A DNA stretch of 64,000 bases from Chitinophaga tropicalis (lineage in GTDB: Bacteria; Bacteroidota; Bacteroidia; Chitinophagales; Chitinophagaceae): positions 1 to 64,000 of the forward strand of contig NZ_WRXN01000017.1 in assembly GCF_009758205.1 (NCBI RefSeq), read 5' to 3'. A program made the translations under genes and the position numbers. The notes under the pieces are model-generated. The model worked only from the letters and a program-made list of their open reading frames with translations. It ran no database searches and was not told the origin of the DNA. Below, in pieces: positions 53,975 through 63,376 of this stretch; within the stretch, counting starts at the first letter, position 1, and the number at the start of each line of letters is the position of its first letter.

Positions 53975-54754
53975 ATGCTCAACATTATAAAGATAGAATG
54001 GCTGAAAGTGAAGTATTACCGTACTTTCTGGATCTTTCTCGGGCTGGCAGTGCTCATCATTCCCGCCGTCAACGCCATCGTACAGGACGTGAACAGCCGC
54101 ATTCCAAAACAGATACAGCAGGCGCTGGGAAGATCTATCTATGACTTCCCTATTGTCTGGCAGACGGTAGCATACGTAAGCTCATTCACGACGGTTATCT
54201 TCGGATTCCTCTTACTGACCCTGGTTACCAACGAGTTCTCTTTCAAAACACACAGGCAGCATGTAATAGATGGGTGGGAACGCCGCGAACTGGTACTCTC
54301 CAAACTTTTCTGGGTGGTAGCCTTTTCAGTGATCGCCCTCCTGGTATCTGCTTTAACAGCTGCATACTTTGGTGCTGTATATGGTAAGGAATCTTTCAGC
54401 CTGGAAGGGTTCAGGTTCCTCTTCTATTATTTTCTGCAGGTAATGCTGTCCTTATGCCTGGCCCTGCTGCTGGGAGTACTGGTAAAACGCACCGGTCTGG
54501 CCATAGTACTCTACCTGGCCTATGTTATGGTACTGGAACAATTGGTGGTAATGACCCTGAAGCGCTTTGTAGGAGATATTGGAGGTCTTATGCCTTTACA
54601 GACAGCAGATGAACTGTTGCCTTTGCCGGTTGTTGATAAACTGGTACCGCTTGCCGGTCCGCTGGATACTTATGTATACCTGACCGCCTTACTGGCCTAT
54701 ATAGGGCTATCATTATGGTGGGTGTTTCATAAGATGCTCCGGACAGACCTGTAA
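53975..54754 (+). CDS. ABC-2 type permease subunit
   Basis: 259 aa from the ATG at 53975 (MLNIIKIEWLKVKYYRTF). The frame opens earlier at 53936 inside the ATPase gene, which is rejected. About six membrane helices with an ABC-2 layout, starting with a typical cytoplasmic helix (EWLKVKYYRT) and ending near a Trp-rich helix. It forms an exporter with the ATPase (4 bp gap). The substrate is unknown. Confidence 0.85.
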   Translation: MLNIIKIEWLKVKYYRTFWIFLGLAVLIIPAVNAIVQDVNSRIPKQIQQALGRSIYDFPIVWQTVAYVSSFTTVIFGFLLLTLVTNEFSFKTHRQHVIDGWERRELVLSKLFWVVAFSVIALLVSALTAAYFGAVYGKESFSLEGFRFLFYYFLQVMLSLCLALLLGVLVKRTGLAIVLYLAYVMVLEQLVVMTLKRFVGDIGGLMPLQTADELLPLPVVDKLVPLAGPLDTYVYLTALLAYIGLSLWWVFHKMLRTDL

Positions 54755-54841
54755 ATACTATTAAATTAATTTAACATTCTTTCTCAGCATAATATATTAT
54801 GGAATATTATTTTTGTTGGGAAATGTAAACCAAATTATACC

Positions 54842-55621
54842 GTGAAGGGAAAAGCGCAGGAAAAGATCATACTGGTTACCAATGACGATGGTGTAACAGC
54901 TCCCGGCATACGTGCCCTCATAGAAGCAGTAAGCCCTTTGGGCAAGGTGGTGGTGGTAGCGCCGGATAGCCCGCAATCAGGAAAAGGGCATGCCATTACA
55001 ATTGGAGTGCCGTTACGCCTGGACCCTGTGGATATCTTTGAGGGAATAGAAGCCTGGCAATGCTCCGGTACCCCGGTAGATTGTGTGAAGCTGGCCCGCG
55101 ATAAGATACTGCACCGGCTACCGGACATTTGTGTGAGCGGTATTAACCATGGCGCTAACCATTCTATCAACGTGATCTACTCCGGTACAATGTCTGCAGC
55201 TATGGAGGCAGCTATAGAAGGAGTGCCTTCTGTAGGGTTCTCTTACCTGGATTACAGCTTCGGGGCTGACTTCAGCCTGCCTCAGGAAGTTGCATATACA
55301 GTTACCAAAAAGATGCTGGAATCAGATCTGCCGGAAGGTACATTGTTCAATGTCAACATCCCTATTATTAAAAAAGAAGACTTTAAAGGAATCAAAATAT
55401 GCCGGCAGGCCAATGCAAAATGGGTAGAAGCGTTTGATGAACGTCGTGATCCGCGTGGTAAAAAATACTACTGGCTCACAGGAGAATTCATCAACCGCGA
55501 TAACGGAGAAGATACCGATGTTTATGCGCTGGCCAATAATTATGCTTCACTGGTGCCTGTACAGTTTGATCTGACCGATTACAAGCTAAAGAAAAAGATA
55601 GAAACCGACTGGAAACTCTGA
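54842..55621 (+). CDS. surE: 5'/3'-nucleotidase SurE
   Basis: 259 aa. The metal motif is N14-DDG17 (ILVTNDDGVTAPGI), with SGINHGANHSINVIYSGTMSAAMEA carrying the second metal ligand (Asn) and the Ser/Thr phosphate contacts. It hydrolyses nucleoside 5'- or 3'-monophosphates and is often tied to stationary-phase survival. The start is a GTG at 54842; no better ATG is in frame before the first strand. Confidence 0.93.
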   Translation: MKGKAQEKIILVTNDDGVTAPGIRALIEAVSPLGKVVVVAPDSPQSGKGHAITIGVPLRLDPVDIFEGIEAWQCSGTPVDCVKLARDKILHRLPDICVSGINHGANHSINVIYSGTMSAAMEAAIEGVPSVGFSYLDYSFGADFSLPQEVAYTVTKKMLESDLPEGTLFNVNIPIIKKEDFKGIKICRQANAKWVEAFDERRDPRGKKYYWLTGEFINRDNGEDTDVYALANNYASLVPVQFDLTDYKLKKKIETDWKL

Positions 55622-55652
55622 TGTGTATAAAGGCACATTATCAACAAACACT

Positions 55653-55955
55653 ATGTTAAAAAAAGACAATCTCCCCTTAGGTATTGTACTGGGACTATTC
55701 ACTCCCGTAGTTGCATTCTTTTTGTATTATCTGCTCGTGTTTATGCCAAAGCATGTGGAACTGACAGAGTTCATCAACATTCTGAAGGGAAACAGGCAGA
55801 TGCTCCCTAAACTCATTAGTATTTGTCTTTTACTGAATGGTGTGGTATTCTATCTCTATACCCGTACAAGGAAAGATGTTACCGCCAAAGGGATCTTCCT
55901 GGTTACCATGCTTTATGCCATCACTATACTTTTCCTGAAATTACTGCACGGATAG
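55653..55955 (+). CDS. Small membrane protein, three predicted helices
   Basis: 100 aa from the ATG at 55653 (MLKKDNLPLGIVLGLFTPVV). Helices lie at about 8-28, 50-67 and 78-97. No named family is recognised; the gene sits between surE and lpxB, and comparable small membrane proteins occupy this place in related genomes. It is likely co-transcribed with both. Confidence 0.65.
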   Translation: MLKKDNLPLGIVLGLFTPVVAFFLYYLLVFMPKHVELTEFINILKGNRQMLPKLISICLLLNGVVFYLYTRTRKDVTAKGIFLVTMLYAITILFLKLLHG

Positions 55956-55977
55956 AATCCTGTACTATATTTGCCGC

Positions 55978-57081
55978 ATGAAGTATTACATCATCGCCGG
56001 AGAAGCATCCGGCGACCTCCATGGCAGCAATCTTATCAAACAGCTGAAACAACTTGACAACAGTGCGGACATCCGCTGCTGGGGTGGAGACATGATGCAG
56101 CAGGCCGGTGGCACGCTGGTGAAACATTACAAGGAACTTGCTTTCATGGGGTTCATTGAAGTGGTGATGAACCTGCGTACCGTATTGCGCAATATGGAAT
56201 GGTGCAAAAAAGATATACAGGCATATCAGCCTGACGTGCTTGTACTGATAGATTATGCCGGCTTTAATCTCCGTATTGCCGAATGGGCCAAACCGTTAGG
56301 ATATAAGATCGTATTTTATATTTCTCCCCAGGTATGGGCCTGGAAAGAAAGCCGCGTGAAGAAGATCCGTAGAAGTGTGGATAAGATGCTTTGCATCCTG
56401 CCTTTCGAAAAGGATTTCTATAAAAAATGGGACTATGAGGTGGAGTATGTTGGTCACCCGCTGGTAGAAGTGATCAAAGCCAGCAAGAACAGTCCTGCAG
56501 ATCCGCCGTTATCAGATAAACCTGTTATTGCCATCCTTCCCGGCAGCCGCCGGCAGGAGGTGAGCGTTAAACTGCCTATCATGCTTACCATGGCCAGGCA
56601 TTTCCCGGACTATCAGTTTATAGTAGCGCAGGCGCCCAGCCTTGACGATGCCTTTATGCACGGACTGACCGGCGCCCATCCCAACGTATCTACTGTAAAA
56701 GGAAAAACCTATGACCTGTTGCGGCAGGCAGAAGCGGCCCTGGTCACCTCAGGTACAGCTACGCTCGAAACCGCTCTTTTTGGTGTACCGGAAGTGGTAT
56801 GTTATAAAGGAAGTGCTATCTCTTATTTTCTTGCAAAAAGACTGATCAAGGTAAAATATATCTCACTCGTCAACCTGGTAATGGACAAGCCGGTTGTAAA
56901 AGAGCTTATTCAGCATGACCTGAATGAAGAGAACCTGCTGAAAGAACTGACCTTGCTGCTGAAAGATACTGCTGTACGCAGCCGTATCAAAGCAGATTAT
57001 GCAGCATTGTGGACAAAACTGGGAGAAAAAGATGCCAGCAGCAGGGCTGCAAAAGTAATCTATGAGGAAGCAGTGAAATAG
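55978..57081 (+). CDS. lpxB: Lipid-A-disaccharide synthase
   Basis: 367 aa, GT19 family. The opening GEASGDLHGSNLIK is diagnostic, followed by GGDMMQQAGG, YISPQVWAWKESRVKKIRR and LPGSRRQEV, with VTSGTATLETALFGVPEVV in the UDP-binding half. It joins UDP-diacylglucosamine to lipid X to make the lipid A disaccharide at the inner membrane, so this organism makes lipopolysaccharide. It is the last gene of the surE-lpxB group. Confidence 0.95.
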   Translation: MKYYIIAGEASGDLHGSNLIKQLKQLDNSADIRCWGGDMMQQAGGTLVKHYKELAFMGFIEVVMNLRTVLRNMEWCKKDIQAYQPDVLVLIDYAGFNLRIAEWAKPLGYKIVFYISPQVWAWKESRVKKIRRSVDKMLCILPFEKDFYKKWDYEVEYVGHPLVEVIKASKNSPADPPLSDKPVIAILPGSRRQEVSVKLPIMLTMARHFPDYQFIVAQAPSLDDAFMHGLTGAHPNVSTVKGKTYDLLRQAEAALVTSGTATLETALFGVPEVVCYKGSAISYFLAKRLIKVKYISLVNLVMDKPVVKELIQHDLNEENLLKELTLLLKDTAVRSRIKADYAALWTKLGEKDASSRAAKVIYEEAVK

Positions 57082-57125
57082 CTGTCGGCCATCAGTGTTC
57101 CTTCAAAAGGAAAGGTCTATCTTCA

Positions 57126-57299
57126 CTAATGATGCCGGGTAAAGATCCTGACCAGCATGATGATAAGTGCTATCAGGAACACAATGATGGAAATACGGTT
57201 CATACCATGCATCATTGCTACATAACGACCTTTCGGGGCCGATGGGTCCTTCCTGCCAATATACAGGTAACGCAGAAACTGCTGCCAGATACTTTTCAT
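57126..57299 (-). CDS. Small membrane protein, DUF6728-like
   Basis: 57 aa from the ATG at 57299 (MKSIWQQFLRYLYIGR). A longer frame to 57359 runs over the start of the next gene and is rejected. The pattern RYLYIGRKDPSAPKG, then MMHGMNRISI, then a hydrophobic helix (IVFLIALIIMLVRIF) fits the DUF6728 family found in Bacteroidota. The function is unknown. It is divergent from the beta-mannosidase gene (gap 35 bp). Confidence 0.72.
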   Translation of the reverse strand: MKSIWQQFLRYLYIGRKDPSAPKGRYVAMMHGMNRISIIVFLIALIIMLVRIFTRHH

Positions 57300-57334
57300 A
57301 CCACAAAGATATAAATAATCAATAGGCCTGGAAC

Positions 57335-59905
57335 ATGAACAATAAGCTACGTTATACATTCCTGCTATGCGGCAGCCTTATGGCAAATATGCTGCAAGCG
57401 CAGTCTGTAATGGAAACAGAACTGAACAGCAACTGGGAATTTGCCCGCCGGGACGATACTACCTGGCGCACGGCCACAGTACCGGGTACTGTACATACCG
57501 ACCTGATGACGCATCATCTTATTCCCGATCCGTTTATCGGGATGAATGAAAAAGCAGTCCAGTGGGTGGACAAAAAAGACTGGTTATACCGTACCCGCTT
57601 TGAAGTAACAGAGACCATGCTGCAACAGGATGTGGTAGAACTGGATTTCCGCGGACTTGACACCTATGCTGACGTTTATGTAAACGAACACCTGGTGCTG
57701 CAGAGTCATAATATGTTTGTGCCTGCAAAGGTAAATGTGAAAGAATGGCTGCATACCGGCAGTAATCACCTGCGCATTCTTTTTCATAGTCCGATTAATC
57801 AGAATATGCCTCAATTCCTCCGGGATAACCTGGTCTACCCGGCAGGGAATGACGCCAGCGATATTCCACTGAGCATTTACGCCCGTAAAACGCCCTATCA
57901 TTTTGGCTGGGACTGGGGTCCGAGAATAGTGACCAGCGGTGTATGGCAGCCGGTATACCTGCGTGCCTGGAGCCGTACCGATATACAGGACGCCTGGCTG
58001 CAGCAGCAATCGCTTACAGATAAAGCAGCTGTTATCAATGCAGCTGTGACATTCAATACCACACGTGCAGGGAATTATATCATTAAGATAGAAAGCCCGG
58101 ACAAAGCCTTTCCGGCCGCCACGCTTAATGCGGCCTTACAGACAGGTAAACAGACTGTAAATCTTCCTTTTAATATCAGTAAGCCCCGCCGCTGGTGGCC
58201 TGATGGCTTAGGCGATCCTTACCTGTACCAGGTAAAGGTTGCTGTACTGGAAGGAAAACAGGTGATTGCCACCCGTTCCCTGAAAATAGGCCTGCGTACA
58301 GTAGAAGTGATCAACGAGCCGGACAGCATGGGCATAAGCTTTTATGTAAAAGTGAACGGAAAGCCGGTATTCATGAAAGGAGGTAATTATATTCCGCAGG
58401 ATAATTTCCTGCCCCGGGTTACAGATAACCAATACCGCAAACTGTTCAGCGATATGAAAACATCCCATTTCAACATGGTGCGCGTATGGGGAGGCGGTGT
58501 TTATGAGAAGGACCTTTTTTATGACCTGGCTGATGAAAATGGTATACTGGTATGGCAGGATTTCCTTTTTGCCTGTTCTTTTTACCCCTCAGATACGGCT
58601 TTCCTGGAAAACGTAAAACAAGAGGCCGTGGCGAACATCACCCGGTTACGCAACCATCCTTCCCTGGCCCTGTGGTGCGGTAATAATGAAATAGCCGTTG
58701 CTATTAAGAACTGGGGCTGGAAAGATAGCTATGGATATACAGAAACCCAGTGGCAGCAGCTGGTACAGGGTTATGACCGCCTGTTTAAAGAATTGTTGCC
58801 GCAGGAAGTAAAAGCCTATGATCCGGGCCGTTTCTATTTTCATTCTTCCCCTATCAGCAACTGGGGAACACCGGAAGATTTCACTAAAGGAGACAATCAC
58901 TACTGGGGGATATGGCATGGCATGGAATGGTTTGACGCCTTTAACACACATATACCCCGTTTTATGAGTGAATATGGTTTTCAGTCTTTCCCTGATATCC
59001 ATACGGTACGCCGTTTTACGACAGAACAGGAAAGGGATATCTATTCACCTGTGATGCTTTCCCATCAGAAAAGCTCAACAAGAGGAAATACTGCCATCAA
59101 AACTTACCTGTTGCATTATTACCGCGAGCCGAAGGATTTCGAATCGCTGCTGTATGTGAACCATGTACTGCAGGCTGAAGGAATGAGAATAGGAATAGAG
59201 GCCCATCGCCGGGCTATGCCTTATTGTATGGGCACGTTGTACTGGCAGGTGAATGACTGCTGGCCTGGCCCTTCCTGGTCCGGCCGTGATTATTATGGCA
59301 GATGGAAGGCGTTGCAGTATTTTGTGAAGAAGGCCTTTTCTCCTGTGCTGGTATCAAATGTTGTGGAGAAAGGTGATCTCCGGACTTTCCTTATTTCCGA
59401 CCTGCCGGCCAATGAGAAGGTGACATTACAGATGCAACTCCTGGATTTCGGTGGGAAGGTGTTATGGCAGAAAGAATTACCGGGAATCACTGCTTTTGCA
59501 GGTAAAAGTATGTCAGTACATGACATTGCTCCGGCAGAGCTGCTGAAGGGAGCAGATACCGGAAAGGTAATATTCTACACAAAAGTGGTAAAGGACAATA
59601 AGTTATTGACGGAGAATGTTTTTTATTTTGCTAACGTCAGGGAAATGGAATTGCCGGATCCGGATATCCGGACCACCGTAACAGCCGGCACATCCGGAAC
59701 AATAGAAGTGAGGGTCAGCACCACAAACCTGGCCAGGAATATTTACCTGCTGCTGGATAAGGACCAGGATTCTCATTTCAGTGATAACTATTTTGATCTG
59801 TTGCCGGGACATGAAGCCACGATCACGTTATCAACCAGAATGTCAGCAGAACAGGTGAAAGAACAGCTAAAGGTTATTAGTCTCAGAGATACATTTAAAA
59901 ATTAA
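57335..59905 (+). CDS. GH2 beta-mannosidase
   Basis: 856 aa. A signal peptide (about 1-23, ending LQAQS) is followed by the sugar-binding domain, immunoglobulin-like domain and TIM barrel of GH2. The acid/base Glu452 is in WCGNNEI and the nucleophile Glu546 in FMSEYGFQSFPD, the spacing seen in beta-mannosidases. N-terminal motifs NWEFARRDD, TVPGTVHTDLM and WLYRTRFEV are typical. It removes terminal beta-mannose from mannans or N-glycan cores in the periplasm. The next gene, a GH29 fucosidase, starts 2 bp after it, suggesting joint degradation of fucosylated mannose-containing glycans. Confidence 0.9.
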   Translation: MNNKLRYTFLLCGSLMANMLQAQSVMETELNSNWEFARRDDTTWRTATVPGTVHTDLMTHHLIPDPFIGMNEKAVQWVDKKDWLYRTRFEVTETMLQQDVVELDFRGLDTYADVYVNEHLVLQSHNMFVPAKVNVKEWLHTGSNHLRILFHSPINQNMPQFLRDNLVYPAGNDASDIPLSIYARKTPYHFGWDWGPRIVTSGVWQPVYLRAWSRTDIQDAWLQQQSLTDKAAVINAAVTFNTTRAGNYIIKIESPDKAFPAATLNAALQTGKQTVNLPFNISKPRRWWPDGLGDPYLYQVKVAVLEGKQVIATRSLKIGLRTVEVINEPDSMGISFYVKVNGKPVFMKGGNYIPQDNFLPRVTDNQYRKLFSDMKTSHFNMVRVWGGGVYEKDLFYDLADENGILVWQDFLFACSFYPSDTAFLENVKQEAVANITRLRNHPSLALWCGNNEIAVAIKNWGWKDSYGYTETQWQQLVQGYDRLFKELLPQEVKAYDPGRFYFHSSPISNWGTPEDFTKGDNHYWGIWHGMEWFDAFNTHIPRFMSEYGFQSFPDIHTVRRFTTEQERDIYSPVMLSHQKSSTRGNTAIKTYLLHYYREPKDFESLLYVNHVLQAEGMRIGIEAHRRAMPYCMGTLYWQVNDCWPGPSWSGRDYYGRWKALQYFVKKAFSPVLVSNVVEKGDLRTFLISDLPANEKVTLQMQLLDFGGKVLWQKELPGITAFAGKSMSVHDIAPAELLKGADTGKVIFYTKVVKDNKLLTENVFYFANVREMELPDPDIRTTVTAGTSGTIEVRVSTTNLARNIYLLLDKDQDSHFSDNYFDLLPGHEATITLSTRMSAEQVKEQLKVISLRDTFKN

Positions 59906-59907
59906 TC

Positions 59908-61365
59908 ATGCGAAAACTTTTTATGTTATTCAGCAGCGCATTACTGGCCTTTTCCACAGCCAGCGCGCAGGATCACGGTCTGGAACAGCCCTATGTACCT
60001 GAAACCGACAAAGCCGTGCTCCAGAAACTTGAAGATTGGCAGGACTGGAAGTTCGGGATGATCATTCACTGGGGCGCTTATTCCCAGTGGGGAGTAGTGG
60101 AATCCTGGAGTATCTGTCCGGAAGATGAAGGCTGGACACAGCGTAATCCTTATGGTATTCCCTATTATGATTATGTGAAGAAGTATGAGGCCCTGGCCAC
60201 TACTTTCAATCCGGTAAAGTTTGACCCTTCCAAATGGGCCAAAGCTGCTAAAGGAGCAGGCATGGAATACGTTGTATTCACTACCAAGCACCATGACGGT
60301 TTCTGTATGTGGGATACTAAACAGACAGATTACAGCGTAGCGGGAACAAAGAGCCCTTTCCGCAATGATCCCCGTGCCAATATTGCCAAAGAGGTATTTG
60401 ATGCGTTCCGTAAGGAGGGTATTCATGCCGGCGCTTATTTCTCCAAGCCGGATTGGCATAACGAGAATTATTGGTGGCCCTATTTCCCGCCAAAGGACAG
60501 GAATGTGAACTACGATGTGACACGATACCCTGAACGCTGGAAGAAGTTCCAGGAATTTACCTATAATCAGATAGAAGAACTGATGACCACCATGGGTAAG
60601 ATCGAGATACTCTGGCTGGATGGCGGATGGGTACGTGCCCGCAAGCAGGCTGAGAAAAAAGCGGCTGATATTACTGCTGCCGAAAATGATGGTAAAGTGG
60701 TTAAACAGAACCAGGATATCAACATGGCAGGTATTACCGCTATGGCCCGCAAACACCAGCCTGGTCTGATCGTAGTAGACCGTAGTGTACATGGTCCGTT
60801 CGAGAACTACCGTACGCCTGAGCAGCAGATACCTGACAAACCATTGTCTTATCCCTGGGAAACCTGCATGACAATGGCCAACTCATGGTCTTATGTACCG
60901 GACGACAAATACAAATCAGTAAATACGCTTATCCATAACCTGGTAGATATTGTAGCCAAAGGCGGTAACTACCTGCTGAACGTAGGCCCTGGCCCTGACG
61001 GACAGCTGCATGATGAAGCATATACTACTATGGCCGCTATCGGTGAATGGATGAAGGTGAATGGCGATGCCATCTATAGCACCCGCTCCGTAGCGCCTTA
61101 CAAAGACGGAAAAGTTTGCTTTACCAGGAAAAAGAATGGCAATATATATGCTATCTACCTGCTGGATAAAGATGAAAAACTGCCCGCCACTATTTCCTTC
61201 AATGGCCTGAAACCTGCCAAAGGAGCAAAAGTGACCGTACTGGGAGCTAAAGAGAAAATATCCTGGAAAGCCACCGGTACCGGTACCCAGATCAGCATAC
61301 CTGCCGCTGTACAGTCAAAGAACTGGCAGCATGCCGTAGCTATACAGATCTCTGCTGTTGAGTAA
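59908..61365 (+). CDS. GH29 alpha-L-fucosidase
   Basis: 485 aa. A signal peptide (1-20, ending SAQ), then a TIM barrel with KFGMIIHWGAYSQWG, FTTKHHDGFCMWDT and the nucleophile Asp238 in EILWLDGGW, then a C-terminal beta-sandwich (about 395-485). It hydrolyses terminal alpha-L-fucose with retention. No sorting domain is visible, so it is likely periplasmic. Same operon as the beta-mannosidase, with a terminator directly after it. Confidence 0.93.
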   Translation: MRKLFMLFSSALLAFSTASAQDHGLEQPYVPETDKAVLQKLEDWQDWKFGMIIHWGAYSQWGVVESWSICPEDEGWTQRNPYGIPYYDYVKKYEALATTFNPVKFDPSKWAKAAKGAGMEYVVFTTKHHDGFCMWDTKQTDYSVAGTKSPFRNDPRANIAKEVFDAFRKEGIHAGAYFSKPDWHNENYWWPYFPPKDRNVNYDVTRYPERWKKFQEFTYNQIEELMTTMGKIEILWLDGGWVRARKQAEKKAADITAAENDGKVVKQNQDINMAGITAMARKHQPGLIVVDRSVHGPFENYRTPEQQIPDKPLSYPWETCMTMANSWSYVPDDKYKSVNTLIHNLVDIVAKGGNYLLNVGPGPDGQLHDEAYTTMAAIGEWMKVNGDAIYSTRSVAPYKDGKVCFTRKKNGNIYAIYLLDKDEKLPATISFNGLKPAKGAKVTVLGAKEKISWKATGTGTQISIPAAVQSKNWQHAVAIQISAVE

Positions 61366-61402
61366 AACGCGGAGATCGGTTAATAGACTGTGAACAAAAA
61401 AG

Positions 61403-61436
61403 AAGGCTGCCTTTGAACAGGCAGTCTTTTTTTTTG
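61403..61436 (+). terminator. Intrinsic terminator after the GH2-GH29 operon
   Basis: AGGCTGCCT pairs with AGGCAGTCT (one G-T pair) around a 6-base loop, followed by nine T. Confidence 0.85.
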
Positions 61437-61652
61437 TTGTCTATTTTAGTAGTGATGACTTTTTAACGTAAGATCTTATGAATAACCTCTAAGTTGTATC
61501 AGCTCAGGATATGAAGTCACGTTTATCTGTCCCGGTAAGAAAAATTCTTTCAATAACTAATTATTAACTAAAATCAGCGGTTTATTTATCAATATTGTAA
61601 TCGGGGCATTAGAAATTGTTTTGTTAACAAAAACTAGGAAAAAAAATTAGGC

Positions 61653-62372
61653 ATGGTAAGCAATGTACAAATTCTCCTGGCAGAAGATGATTATCAATTT
61701 GGCAATATAATCAAGAAGCAGCTGGAAGCAGAAGGCTACACGGTTGTGCTCTGTTTTGACGGCGAGGTAGCCTGGAAGAAGTTTCAGCGGGACGACTTCG
61801 ATCTCTGCATACTGGACGTAACGATGCCAAAAAAAGATGGTTTTACACTGGCACAGGATATCCGTAAAAAGAACGGCATGATCCCCATTCTTTTTATCTC
61901 TTCCAAGGTAAGGGATGAAGACCGACTGCACTCTTTCCGTATAGGCGGGGATGATTTCCTGACAAAACCTTTTAGTGTAAGGGAGCTCGTGATGCGTATC
62001 CGGGTATTTCTCAGGAGAACCTTACCCAAAGATGTACCGGGCGATGGCATTTACAAGATAGGGGATGTACGCTTTAACTATGAAGAGAAAGAGCTGACAA
62101 GAGTAGGAGGAGAGCCCGTTGCTTCTCTTACAAAGAAAGAGGCTAAAGTGCTTCGTTATCTTGTTGAGAACAGTAATAAACTTGTAAAAAGGGATGAGAT
62201 CCTGTTAAAGATCTGGGGGAACAGCAGCTTTTTCTCCAGCAGAAGTATGGACGTATTTATTGCACGCTTACGAAAGCATTTCAGGCTGGAACCGAATATT
62301 GATCTTGAAACATTGCATAACGTAGGCATCAGGCTTAACATCCCTATAAACGACAACCAAAACGGAGAATAA
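61653..62372 (+). CDS. OmpR-family response regulator, orphan
   Basis: 239 aa. The receiver domain has AEDD, phospho-Asp55 in ILDVTMPK, the SSK segment (residues about 89-91) and Lys in LTKPF. The C-terminal winged helix (about 140-232) has LTKKEAKVLRYLVENSNKLV and a recognition helix around SRSMDVFIARLRKHF. No kinase gene is adjacent; the orphan kinase at 41124-42488 is a candidate partner. It most resembles RprY-type regulators of Bacteroidota. Confidence 0.92.
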   Translation: MVSNVQILLAEDDYQFGNIIKKQLEAEGYTVVLCFDGEVAWKKFQRDDFDLCILDVTMPKKDGFTLAQDIRKKNGMIPILFISSKVRDEDRLHSFRIGGDDFLTKPFSVRELVMRIRVFLRRTLPKDVPGDGIYKIGDVRFNYEEKELTRVGGEPVASLTKKEAKVLRYLVENSNKLVKRDEILLKIWGNSSFFSSRSMDVFIARLRKHFRLEPNIDLETLHNVGIRLNIPINDNQNGE

Positions 62373-62443
62373 CATTTTTATTATTATATACGAATAAAGA
62401 TATTTTAACCTCAACAACGTGTTGAACCCCATAACTGATCACA

Positions 62444-63169
62444 ATGACTTACGACAGAAACGACCACCGGCCGGCGCATAGTGGCGGACCGGAAGGGAAT
62501 GGGCCTGCCCGCCAGAAACAGAGACACAGTAACAACCAGCTGCGTGGCAACCGCTCCAGGTCTCCCTTGCCTTTGCGAAAGAGAAAACCTCCCAAAGAGG
62601 AACGCAAGATCTATTTTATTGCCCTGCTGCCAACGGCCGAGGTAGGGAAGGAAATTATCCGTTTGAAGCAGGAGTTTGCGGAAAATTATGAGTCACGAAG
62701 GGCATTGAAAGTACTGCCGCATATCACCCTGCAAACACCTTTTACCACCAGCGCCACAGTAGAGCGGGAGCTTTGCCAGGGACTGACAGATTTTGCAGCT
62801 TCCATGGCTCCTTTTGAGATCCGGCTGGACGGTTTTGGAGGAGTATTGCTCAATCACAGGAAGGTCTTATATATTAATGTATGTAAGAATGAAGGAATTA
62901 CACGCCTGCACCAGGAAATGGTGTCCTTCCTGCGGAAGAATTTCGGGTTCAGTCCCATGCTGGCCCGTCACGGGTTCAATCCGCATATCTCCCTGGCTTT
63001 CAGAGATCTGACAGAAGATGAATTTGCCGAAGCGCTGGCTGAATACAGCCAGAAAGAGTATGAGGCGTCTTTCAGGGTCAGGAACCTCTACCTGCTCAGG
63101 CATACCGGCACTTCCTGGGAAGTGTTGCACAAATGCCCCCTGGGTGTAGGTGGCAAAGTTCGGGTCTGA
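62444..63169 (+). CDS. 2H phosphoesterase / LigT-like protein with basic N-terminal tail
   Basis: 241 aa. Residues 1-53 are disordered and highly basic (QKQRHSNNQLRGNRSRSPLP, LRKRKPPKEERK). The 2H domain (about 54-235) has both catalytic motifs, His93-I-Thr95 in LPHITLQTPF and His181-I-Ser183 in NPHISLAF. Bacterial members are 2'-5' RNA ligases or cyclic phosphodiesterases acting on RNA ends or cyclic nucleotides. The tail could bind RNA, which is an inference. Confidence 0.85.
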   Translation: MTYDRNDHRPAHSGGPEGNGPARQKQRHSNNQLRGNRSRSPLPLRKRKPPKEERKIYFIALLPTAEVGKEIIRLKQEFAENYESRRALKVLPHITLQTPFTTSATVERELCQGLTDFAASMAPFEIRLDGFGGVLLNHRKVLYINVCKNEGITRLHQEMVSFLRKNFGFSPMLARHGFNPHISLAFRDLTEDEFAEALAEYSQKEYEASFRVRNLYLLRHTGTSWEVLHKCPLGVGGKVRV

Positions 63170-63231
63170 GAACAGGCCAAATATACCCCCCGGATACCAT
63201 ATGGATACTCCTGCTCAAAGCCTACTATAAA

Positions 63232-63260
63232 GTATGGATAGTGTATGGATAGTGTATGGA
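63232..63260. repeat. Short tandem repeat, 11-bp unit
   Basis: The unit GTATGGATAGT is repeated about 2.6 times without mismatch (63232-63242, 63243-63253, 63254-63260) in the spacer before the RelA/SpoT gene. A related TATGGATA copy lies near 63200-63207. Confidence 0.75.
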
Positions 63261-63376
63261 CTGCGGTATCACTTTAGCGCCACAGTACTTCCCAAAAGAA
63301 AGTGCCAAAAACTGGTACATCATCCCTCCTTTCCTCCCCAATATTCTTATGCAATAAAATTGTAACTTTATTGCTG

